8,990 nt of DNA from contig DGGQ01000218.1 of the NCBI GenBank assembly GCA_002392275.1, positions 1 through 8,990 of the forward strand. Reading direction: 5' to 3'. A model generated the notes under the pieces. That model worked only from the letters and a program-made list of their open reading frames with translations. It did not search any database and was not told the DNA's origin. Origin of the DNA: Treponema sp. UBA3870. Lineage in GTDB: Bacteria; Spirochaetota; Spirochaetia; Treponematales; Treponemataceae. The position numbers and the translations under genes were made by a program. Positions 1-6,236 of the stretch are shown here, piece after piece (the stretch's first letter is position 1; each line of letters begins with the position of its first letter).

Positions 1-1766
1 TGGATGATTTGAAGCTGACACTGGACAATTCGGCGCAGGCATATTTCCAGAACAAAATCCACAATGTTTTCAACCAGCGAATCTTTTTGCTGATGGCGGT
101 CGTCTGTCTTTTCATGGCGGTCTACAGTCTGGCGCAGTACATTTCATCCAGGGACATCGCCTACCTGATGTACTCAATCTGCGTTATCTTTGTCATGTAC
201 TATTTCTATGACATGGGCTGCGAGATTCCGCTCATCAAGTACACTGTGCACCGCGCCCTGACAAGGGCCTCGCTCACAATCAGCATGGGATTTTTGGCAC
301 TGTATCTGGCGGCTTTTTTCAAGAGAAATTATTTCAAGAAAATGCTCCCGGCTGTTCTGATTTTTGATGTCGCTGTGCTGATTCTGTATCTGGTCAATAT
401 TGGAAAGAATTCGCTTGTCAACAATCTGTTCACAATCCTTCTGATTCCGACGTTCGTAGTTATAGTCTATGGATATGTAATCATAATCCGCGCGACAAAG
501 AAAAAAATGTTCGGCTCCACCCAGCTGATTGTTGGATTTATCGGTGGTTCCATTTTTGCCATCAACGATATTGTCTCGCAGGTCAGGGGCGTCACTCCAT
601 TCATGTGGACCCAGGGCATTGCGTTCTTTGCTATAGACATGGCGATATTTATTGCGCTGCTTAACCGCGATGGTAAAAACCAGAAGAGGGTTGAGAGGCT
701 TGCAAAAAAGACTTCGGACCAGAAGGACAAACTTTCAAATGTTTTCCAAAATGCAATGACGGTTGCCGGAGAGACCGCGGAGATTTCTCGTTCACTTGCG
801 GATTCGGTAAGCACTGTGAATCTTGCGGTGGATTCCACTCAGGACAAGGTTGTGGAAATCAAAAAGGCTCTCGACATTCAGGGTGAGTCGCAAAAGGAGA
901 CCGCAAAGGCTGTCACAAATCTGACCAGCTTTCTTGGTTCGATGAGGCAGCAGTTTGAAAAGCAGAGCCTCCTGATTGAGTCAACCGCCAATAGAATAAA
1001 CGATGTGATTCAGGGAATACAGAGTGTTGGCGACGGTGTTAGTTCTGCGGCGGAATTTTCAAGTGGCCTTTCTGGAATCACAAGCGGAAGTTCCGGGGAC
1101 ATGAAAAAACTTTTGGAGGAGATGGAGAAGGTCCAGGATTCTTCAAAGGAGATTCTTGGTGTTGTCACGACCCTGGACGATTTTGCCCAGCAGACAAACC
1201 TTCTTGCCATGAACGCTTCCATTGAGGCTGCACATTCCGGTGAATTCGGAAAGGGATTTGCGGTAATCGCCCGTGAAATCAAGGACCTTGCTTCCCAGAC
1301 TTCACAGTGGTCGGCCAGGATTGGCGAGATAATAACCGTGGTCATTTCGCAGATTCAGCACAGCGTGGAGCTTTGCATGAAGGTCAACGAGTCTCTCTCA
1401 AAAATCAATGTCGATTCGCAGGAGAGCGCGAAAAAAGTTGGGGCGGCTTCCCAGAGCGTAATGGAGCAGCAGCGGGAGGGTGAGATTATCGCAAAAGAGT
1501 CCGCCGATTTGGCTACCATCGCAAAAAAAATGCAGAATGCGCTTGCCGAGCAGGAAAAGTTTGCGGAACAGGTAAACAAAAACATGGATGCCCTTTTCAA
1601 TGCGTCCAAGGATGTTGACAACGCGAGCCACGAAATCTACAACGAGGCAAAGTCACTTTCGGACGAATCAAGAAATCTGATAAACCTTGCCAAGCGCACA
1701 CGAGAGTCTTCTGAATCGCTCAACACAATCATGTCGCAGCATGAGAAGAGCCAAAACCAGGACTAA
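1..1766 (+). CDS. Seven-transmembrane methyl-accepting chemotaxis protein (5' end open at window edge)
   Basis: Chemoreceptor signalling to CheA/CheW at the inner membrane. Numbered from the TTG at 9, seven hydrophobic segments lie near residues 25-45, 50-69, 87-104, 112-131, 140-160, 170-190 and 199-218. The start of this block (a helix, then a short SSRDIAYLMY-like linker, then a helix) resembles the 7TMR-DISM 7TM domain. No HAMP domain is evident: a short basic linker (about 219-240) leads directly into a long coiled coil. The conserved MCP hairpin tip is clear at about 391-430 (QTNLLAMNASIEAAHSGE, then GKGFAVIAREI). There is no NWETF-like CheR tether at the C-terminus. The frame is open to base 1 (codons GAT GAT precede the TTG), so TTG 9 is probably not the true start. 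Either the codon ending at base 2 (xTG) is the start, or a periplasmic sensor domain lies upstream, as is usual in the DISM family. Family call firm; N-terminus and ligand unknown. Confidence 0.93.
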   Translation, partial: DDLKLTLDNSAQAYFQNKIHNVFNQRIFLLMAVVCLFMAVYSLAQYISSRDIAYLMYSICVIFVMYYFYDMGCEIPLIKYTVHRALTRASLTISMGFLALYLAAFFKRNYFKKMLPAVLIFDVAVLILYLVNIGKNSLVNNLFTILLIPTFVVIVYGYVIIIRATKKKMFGSTQLIVGFIGGSIFAINDIVSQVRGVTPFMWTQGIAFFAIDMAIFIALLNRDGKNQKRVERLAKKTSDQKDKLSNVFQNAMTVAGETAEISRSLADSVSTVNLAVDSTQDKVVEIKKALDIQGESQKETAKAVTNLTSFLGSMRQQFEKQSLLIESTANRINDVIQGIQSVGDGVSSAAEFSSGLSGITSGSSGDMKKLLEEMEKVQDSSKEILGVVTTLDDFAQQTNLLAMNASIEAAHSGEFGKGFAVIAREIKDLASQTSQWSARIGEIITVVISQIQHSVELCMKVNESLSKINVDSQESAKKVGAASQSVMEQQREGEIIAKESADLATIAKKMQNALAEQEKFAEQVNKNMDALFNASKDVDNASHEIYNEAKSLSDESRNLINLAKRTRESSESLNTIMSQHEKSQNQD

Positions 1767-1813
1767 GTAACCGCTGAATAATGTGTGCCATCGATGTTCC
1801 CTTCAGTGTTTCC
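1767..1813. other. Short convergent intergenic gap without a visible terminator
   Basis: The 47 bases between the chemoreceptor stop and the lipase stop contain no hairpin with a T-run on either strand that I can find. Termination of the two converging transcripts must use a factor-dependent signal, a weak structure I missed, or the neighbouring coding sequence. Confidence 0.5.
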
Positions 1814-3961
1814 CTAAATCTTCAATCCGAAGCTGAGTGACGGGACTATCTGGAAGGGGGTGTCCAAATTGATTCCCCCAAGGTGGTCCCGAATTTGTGG
1901 GCTGAATGGGCCATCGTTGAATCCGCCTATGTGGAAATCGAATGTTCCTGCAACAAAAAACTGGACATAGTTTCGGGGCTTGAACGATAGTGTGAACCTG
2001 AGCGACGGAACAAAATTCCAACCATGACCTTTTACATCGGGGAACACGTAGATGAGCCTTGTGTAGATTTCGGAATCCAGCATGATGTTTGCGAAGACCG
2101 CGTTCTGGTGTCCGACTCCTGGCGACAGCTCAAGCACGCTCCAAAAATTGTTCAGCGGCTGGACCGTCAAAAGGCTAAGGTAGATGTTCGGGTTGCCGAC
2201 ATGGACTCCAAGGCCCATCTGCCTGTCCAAATCGAAGAAGAGCTCCGGGTAGACGAAAAATTTTTCCTGCTGCTCAAGTCCGCCGGACTCGATGTATTGT
2301 CCAAGTTCCTTGCCGTGGATTTTTTCCATGCAGATTTTCGGGTCCGAATCAAAAACTTTTCCACCGCAGAATTCAAGTCCCATCCCGATGTGCGCAAAAA
2401 CGTTGGTCTTTTCCTCGGTGGACACAAGCACACCGTTCGAGTCGTAACGTTCCAGCTGCAGCGAGATGACTGTTGGCGCAAGACTCTGTTTGTGGATTAC
2501 GATTTTGAAGTCCTCGTTGGCGGGCAGACCCACCGCAAGTTTCTTTCCTAAAATTGGAGAGGCGGCGACCGGTAGACTTATTTTTTTATATTGGATTGCG
2601 CCGTCAAGAATCTGGGCGACAAGGTTTTCGTCCTCATCAAAAACAGCGCACTCGTAGAATCCGTCCATCACAATCTGGTAGCTTCCAAGCTCCGAAAAAA
2701 CTTCCTTTTCATCAAGCGCGAGAATCCATGCGAGATACATTTCGCAGGCGTGCATGTCGGTCAGCGATAGGGAAATGCTTTCGATCGAGTGGTCCGTAAT
2801 GTTGTTCAAAAAATCAAGAAACCAGTTTTCGCCCTCGACATATTTTCCGGGATGTGTCTCCCTGTCCTTTGGAAAAATGGATTTGACCATGTTCTTTGTA
2901 ATCTGCGGGATGTTGAAAATATTTTTGTAATAATCTTCTATTGTATTGAACGAATCCGTGACGATTCTGGAAAACTGTGTCTGCACGAATGGACCGTTTT
3001 TGAATGGACTGTATTCCCTGCCCAAAAACTTTTTGTAGTATTCGTTCATCTTTGGGATGTATATTTTGTCATACAGATTTTTGTCCACGTTCCACCGGTT
3101 GACTATTGTTCTGCTGCGTCCGAATTTTTGGAAGTGCCAATTTCCACGGCATGGGGGCAGGGAAGGGACCGCATCCTCCGCGTTGATTATGTTCCAGATG
3201 AATCCGTATTTGTCGCTGTCCAGCTTTTCTTCCTGCTGCAAAAAATTTGGACAGGCGAATGTGTAGACAAAAATGTTTTCCGGTCTGAACAGTCCCTCGG
3301 AAATCAGTTTGTCGCCCATGAGACTTGATGCCGCCGCCCCACGGCTGTGGCCTGTTATAAAAAATGTGGTCCTGTCCGGGTCGATTCTGTGCTTGAGCAG
3401 ATAGTAAATCAGAGAGCTGTGAATCTGTTCGACGCACTTTGAAAATCCATCGTGGATGTAGGACTGGCTGAGATTTTCGTCCATCACATCAAGATTTGAA
3501 ATCCACTCGCTTGCCTCGTAGGGGGTCCCGCGTATCACAAGAAAGACAAGTGTGCGCCTTCCGCCGGGTCCGCTGATTTCTTTTGACGCAATGCTGAATG
3601 CCATCTGGTTGGTCCCATATACCGGGAGGGAGTAGTCGATGTCGTAATGGAATTCCATGTCGGAGTCTTTTACGCCAAGATTTCTGTATGTGGATTTGAG
3701 TATGTTTCCGTCGGGATTTCCGCTGACATCGATATAGGAGATTTCGGAAAAGATGGCCGCGATTCTGGCAAGTCCGTGGTTGTACTTGAACGGGGAGCAA
3801 AAAAACCATGAGTCCTGCCATTCCGCCCTGACCTTTACGGCCTCATCGGATACGGTCAAAAGTCCAGAGATTGGGAAGTCCATTTCCATTGAAAAAACTT
3901 GGCCACAGAAGACGTGGGTGAAAATCAAAAAAAGTGCGAAAAACTTTTTCATCATCACCAT
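1814..3961 (-). CDS. Exported class 3 lipase-like protein with C-terminal barrel-like beta domain
   Basis: A 715-residue alpha/beta hydrolase of the lipase class 3 type, probably hydrolysing acylglycerols or phospholipids at the envelope or outside the cell. A signal peptide covers residues 1-24 (KK, a hydrophobic core, then QVFS before MEMDF). Family landmarks appear in order: VIRGT (142-146, oxyanion strand), HDGF (170-173), GHSRG (204-208, nucleophile S206), YTFACPN (233-239), NAEDAVPSLP (260-269, acid D263) and NWHF (274-277, H276). The catalytic set therefore looks complete. A helical stretch follows, then a beta-sandwich-like segment (about 428-516), then about 150 residues of alternating hydrophobic strands ending in SLSFGLKI, which resembles an outer-membrane barrel terminal strand. 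The start is uncertain: ATGs at 3961, 3955 and 3952 all precede the signal peptide and none has a strong Shine-Dalgarno. Reading further upstream to 4108 adds 49 residues that would bury the signal peptide, so I reject that start. Lipase assignment firm; barrel and substrate inferred. Confidence 0.88.
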   Translation of the reverse strand: MVMMKKFFALFLIFTHVFCGQVFSMEMDFPISGLLTVSDEAVKVRAEWQDSWFFCSPFKYNHGLARIAAIFSEISYIDVSGNPDGNILKSTYRNLGVKDSDMEFHYDIDYSLPVYGTNQMAFSIASKEISGPGGRRTLVFLVIRGTPYEASEWISNLDVMDENLSQSYIHDGFSKCVEQIHSSLIYYLLKHRIDPDRTTFFITGHSRGAAASSLMGDKLISEGLFRPENIFVYTFACPNFLQQEEKLDSDKYGFIWNIINAEDAVPSLPPCRGNWHFQKFGRSRTIVNRWNVDKNLYDKIYIPKMNEYYKKFLGREYSPFKNGPFVQTQFSRIVTDSFNTIEDYYKNIFNIPQITKNMVKSIFPKDRETHPGKYVEGENWFLDFLNNITDHSIESISLSLTDMHACEMYLAWILALDEKEVFSELGSYQIVMDGFYECAVFDEDENLVAQILDGAIQYKKISLPVAASPILGKKLAVGLPANEDFKIVIHKQSLAPTVISLQLERYDSNGVLVSTEEKTNVFAHIGMGLEFCGGKVFDSDPKICMEKIHGKELGQYIESGGLEQQEKFFVYPELFFDLDRQMGLGVHVGNPNIYLSLLTVQPLNNFWSVLELSPGVGHQNAVFANIMLDSEIYTRLIYVFPDVKGHGWNFVPSLRFTLSFKPRNYVQFFVAGTFDFHIGGFNDGPFSPQIRDHLGGINLDTPFQIVPSLSFGLKI

Positions 3962-3987
3962 TTTAATAGAAAAGATTTTTAAGTTCA

Positions 3988-4016
3988 ATGATAATTTTTG
4001 TGAAAAATTACTGCAA
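3988..4016 (-). promoter_or_regulatory. Candidate sigma70-type promoter for the lipase gene
   Basis: On the minus strand TTGCAG (4011-4016) is followed after 17 bases by TATCAT (3988-3993). The -10 matches consensus at 5 of 6 positions and the -35 at 3 of 6. Transcription would start about 20 bases before the ATG at 3961, giving a short, AT-rich leader. The two inverted repeats at 4020-4061 lie immediately upstream of the -35, a typical place for an activator or repressor site. Prediction by eye in an AT-rich region, so moderate at best. Confidence 0.4.
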
Positions 4017-4019
4017 AAA

Positions 4020-4037
4020 ACTACCCATAGAGGTAGT
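4020..4037. repeat. Inverted repeat ACTACC-N6-GGTAGT, possible operator
   Basis: A perfect 6-base dyad with a 6-base spacer (CATAGA) in the divergent intergenic region. It abuts the next dyad, sharing base 4037, and sits directly upstream of the candidate -35 box of the lipase promoter. Its symmetry and position fit a dimeric regulator site. No specific regulator family is recognised, and a chance dyad of this size is possible. Confidence 0.4.
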
Positions 4038-4061
4038 GTAAATCTACAAAAATGATTTACA
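4037..4061. repeat. Inverted repeat TGTAAATC-N9-GATTTACA, possible operator
   Basis: A perfect 8-base dyad with a 9-base AT-rich spacer (TACAAAAAT), adjoining the 4020-4037 dyad. The length and half-site spacing fit a dimeric DNA-binding protein better than an RNA terminator, because the stem is AT-rich and no T-run follows. It lies between the divergent lipase and barrel genes and could influence both. A TACAAT resembling a -10 box (4058-4063, plus strand) overlaps the right arm, but no matching -35 is seen. Confidence 0.5.
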
Positions 4062-4080
4062 ATATGCGTGGTCTGAAAAT

Positions 4081-4105
4081 AGGGGATTCCTGTTTCCCCT
4101 TTTTT
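4081..4105 (+). terminator. Short hairpin with T-run, terminator-like or leader structure
   Basis: AGGGGA (4081-4086) pairs with TCCCCT (4095-4100) across an 8-base loop, and six Ts (4100-4105) follow. That is the layout of a weak intrinsic terminator reading on the plus strand. No plus-strand gene ends here, so it would act on leader or stray transcripts, or be an attenuator if the downstream gene is transcribed from further left. The short stem keeps confidence low. Confidence 0.3.
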
Positions 4106-4109
4106 CACA

Positions 4110-4138
4110 AAATGGAATTTGGGGAAAAGGTTCCATTT
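4110..4138 (+). promoter_or_regulatory. Leader hairpin upstream of the barrel/pseudo-transglutaminase gene
   Basis: AAATGGAA (4110-4117) and TTCCATTT (4131-4138) form a perfect 8-base stem. As RNA, two G-U pairs and one A-U pair can extend it to 11 pairs around a seven-base loop, GGGGAAA (4121-4127). That loop is exactly complementary to TTTCCCC (4093-4099) in the preceding hairpin, so a pseudoknot or alternative pairing is possible. It would be transcribed with the downstream operon only if a promoter lies to its left. Confidence 0.35.
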
Positions 4139-4182
4139 GGATTATCTGTAAAGGTCTCGGCGGACATGGGGCTTCCCGTGGA

Positions 4183-4211
4183 TTGGAGATTTTGGAAATC
4201 TTTCCGATACT
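4183..4211 (+). promoter_or_regulatory. Candidate promoter for the two-gene barrel/transglutaminase-like operon
   Basis: TTGGAG (4183-4188) and GATACT (4206-4211) are separated by 17 bases. The -10 is a fair match and the -35 matches only its first three bases. Transcription would start near 4218, leaving a leader of about 37 bases with the Shine-Dalgarno at 4244. If this is the real promoter, the two hairpins at 4081-4138 are not part of the mRNA. Weak prediction. Confidence 0.3.
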
Positions 4212-4243
4212 TTTATGGAGAACCGGTGTTTAATAAAGTAGAT

Positions 4244-4249
4244 AGGAAG
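4244..4249 (+). promoter_or_regulatory. Ribosome binding site that selects the start at 4255
   Basis: AGGAAG sits 5 bases before the ATG at 4255. It supports that start over the in-frame ATGs at 4267 and 4288, which have no comparable motif and would only shorten the n-region of the signal peptide. Confidence 0.65.
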
Positions 4250-4254
4250 AAAAA

Positions 4255-6234
4255 ATGTGGGGTTTTATGCAAAAAGTGGCGGAAAGAATGCGGACTCATT
4301 GTGTCCTGGGGCTAGTCCTTGGGTTGGGTCTGTTCTACGCTTTTCCTGTCTCTGCCTATGAGATTTCATTCAAACTTACCCCCGGCGCGATGCTTCCTGT
4401 CCTTTCTGCGGAAGACTATTATGCTCCACTTGGATTCAATGCCTTTTTTGAGACCGGAGTAAATGTAAACAAATTTATGAACCTTGGACTTGCCCTTGGC
4501 GGATTTGTGATGCCCAAGAAGAATTTTGACAGGCTGGAGGAAGGTGTCAGCCCGGTCATGCTGTTTTTCCCGCTTGGAGCAAGGATTGAGTTCTTTGGTT
4601 ATCCCGGTTCAAGAATGGAGCTGGCCGGTGGTCTGGAGTTCGGTGCGGCGATGGGCATAAACTCTATGGGAGACACAGTAAACACTATGTACGCCCCCTG
4701 GTACAGGGTGTATTTTGACACGCTGTTTAGAATCAACCCGAATTTTTCTTTGGGACTCAATGTCTCGTGGTTTGATTTTCAGTCGCACTCATGGTTCGGT
4801 GAGCCGGGGCTTGCGGGATTTACAGCCGGAATCAGTGCGAAACTTAAGATTGAGACTGAGGAGATGGTCCACCGCGTAAACGTTACGGTCGAACAGGACG
4901 ACAGGGTTTTCCCGTTGATTTCCTCAATGTACAAGGAATACCAGTTCGGAACTCTCTATGTGGAAAACCACGAGTCCGCCGAAATCAAGAATGTGCGTGT
5001 AAGCTTCAGGGCGCAGGACTATACGGCATCGGACTTTTTGTGTGGCACTATAGACAAGCTCTACAAACGACAGACCGTGGAGCTGCCGCTTCTTGCCGAT
5101 TTCAACGAAAGAATCATGCAGTTCAGCGAGTCCGGGGACATTCCCTGCGAAATTGTGATAGAGTACGAGCTTCTTGGAAAAAAGATAAAGAGCGTTGAGC
5201 CTATAATTGTTTCGGTGTACAATAGGAACCAGGTCCGCTGGATGGACCCGGCCATTCTCGCCGCCTACATTTCTGCAAAATCGCCGCCGGTCCAGGAGAT
5301 TTCAAAGTATCTTGTTGGGGTTGCGAGAAACCAGCTTCGTTCTGGGCTCAACCGCAATCTCCAGTTCGCGATGTATCTTTTTGAGGGCATAAGGCTTAAT
5401 GGAGTGGAGTGCAAGCCTGACAGCGCCACCCCGTATTCCGAATACCATCTTGATGGAGAGCTGCTGGACTATATCCAGTATCCGTTCCAGACCATGCTCT
5501 ATAAATCAGGCGACGTGGATGACATTGGTGTTCTGTTCATGGCCATGCTTGAGGCTGCCGGTATTGAGGCTGGCTATATTCCTCTTACGGATGATTTTAT
5601 TGTCCTGATTGATGTCAAGCAGACCGAGTCCAAGATTGGCTCCATGCTGGACGGAACTGACAGGGCAATTATAATAGATGAAAACGTGTGGATTCCTGTG
5701 TCCATGTCCACATTGAGGGAAGGCTTCGTCAACAGCTGGTACAACGCGATTACGGAAATAATGGACGCTTATGAAAATGATGAGGACGTTTCGTTCTTCA
5801 CATTGCAGGACGGATGGACGGTCTATCCGGCGGTGTCTTTCTCCAGCGGCTCTGGTTCAACGGAAAAACCGCTTGAGACTCTTTTGACGGCTGCGGTGGA
5901 AATCGACATGTCCAGATACATCACCACGGAATTTGGTCCGCAGATTGCCGCTCTGCAGTACCAGATTAAAGAAAAGGGTATAACGGTGGACCTTTTGAAC
6001 AAGCTGGGGCTTCTTTATGTCCGCGCTGGCATATATTCAAGCGCAATACCTGTGTACGAGAAGGCGGCTGGTATGGGGTCCGTGGCGGCCATGAACAATC
6101 TGGGCAACATTGCCGTGGTCCAGAGCAGGTACGCGGATGCGAAAATGTGGTATGAAAGGGCTTTGGCTGCGGAGCCGAACAATTCTACCGCACTTAAGGG
6201 CTTGAACAGGGCCTTGGGACAGCTGGAGGAGTGA
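4255..6234 (+). CDS. Exported barrel / Ig-like / degenerate transglutaminase-like / TPR protein (probable pseudoenzyme)
   Basis: A 659-residue envelope protein. The signal peptide spans 1-34, cut near PVSA before YEISF. Residues 37-200 alternate polar and hydrophobic strands with Gly and aromatics, like a small outer-membrane beta-barrel. Residues about 207-322 look like an Ig-like beta domain, and 330-500 a transglutaminase-like domain. Two TPR-like repeats fill about 575-655. The transglutaminase-like core is recognised by PFQT (410-413) and GDVDD (419-423), but the catalytic Cys position is V421, the His position is D447 and the expected acid in WIPxE is S483. The downstream gene has Cys, His and Glu there, with the same 26-residue Cys-His spacing. 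Catalysis by this fold is therefore unlikely, and a binding, scaffold or regulatory role is inferred. The C-terminal half is clearly paralogous to the next gene (shared FNER, IEYxxLGxK, QxAM motifs). The gene is intact, with no frameshift. Confidence 0.9.
   Translation: MWGFMQKVAERMRTHCVLGLVLGLGLFYAFPVSAYEISFKLTPGAMLPVLSAEDYYAPLGFNAFFETGVNVNKFMNLGLALGGFVMPKKNFDRLEEGVSPVMLFFPLGARIEFFGYPGSRMELAGGLEFGAAMGINSMGDTVNTMYAPWYRVYFDTLFRINPNFSLGLNVSWFDFQSHSWFGEPGLAGFTAGISAKLKIETEEMVHRVNVTVEQDDRVFPLISSMYKEYQFGTLYVENHESAEIKNVRVSFRAQDYTASDFLCGTIDKLYKRQTVELPLLADFNERIMQFSESGDIPCEIVIEYELLGKKIKSVEPIIVSVYNRNQVRWMDPAILAAYISAKSPPVQEISKYLVGVARNQLRSGLNRNLQFAMYLFEGIRLNGVECKPDSATPYSEYHLDGELLDYIQYPFQTMLYKSGDVDDIGVLFMAMLEAAGIEAGYIPLTDDFIVLIDVKQTESKIGSMLDGTDRAIIIDENVWIPVSMSTLREGFVNSWYNAITEIMDAYENDEDVSFFTLQDGWTVYPAVSFSSGSGSTEKPLETLLTAAVEIDMSRYITTEFGPQIAALQYQIKEKGITVDLLNKLGLLYVRAGIYSSAIPVYEKAAGMGSVAAMNNLGNIAVVQSRYADAKMWYERALAAEPNNSTALKGLNRALGQLEE
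6225..6231 (+). promoter_or_regulatory. Shine-Dalgarno inside the upstream gene's last codons
   Basis: GGAGGAG is a strong ribosome binding site 5 bases before the GTG at 6237. It lies within the final Leu-Glu-Glu codons of the upstream gene, whose TGA is at 6232-6234. This selects the GTG start over the later ATG at 6309 and implies translational coupling of the two paralogues. Confidence 0.75.
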
Positions 6235-6236
6235 CG

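Noticed and set aside
2024..2551. 175-residue open frame on the plus strand inside the lipase gene
   Set aside because: It lies opposite an unmistakable lipase frame, has no recognisable domain or signal peptide, and is explained by the codon pattern of the real gene.
2789..3328. 179-residue open frame on the plus strand opposite the lipase catalytic region
   Set aside because: It covers the antisense of the GHSRG and NAEDAVPSLP motifs and shows no coherent protein features of its own.
3962..4108. 49-residue N-terminal extension of the lipase from ATG 4108
   Set aside because: It would place a polar and hydrophobic stretch before a clear signal peptide and translate across both dyads and the likely promoter.
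4052..4315. 87-codon frame starting at ATG 4052 and overlapping the start of the barrel gene
   Set aside because: It has no Shine-Dalgarno, runs through the candidate promoter and hairpins, and overlaps the well-supported start at 4255 in another frame.
4255..6234. Possibility that the first paralogue is a decaying pseudogene
   Set aside because: The frame is intact over 659 codons with a good ribosome binding site, signal peptide and TPRs. Substitutions at catalytic positions alone fit a pseudoenzyme better than decay.
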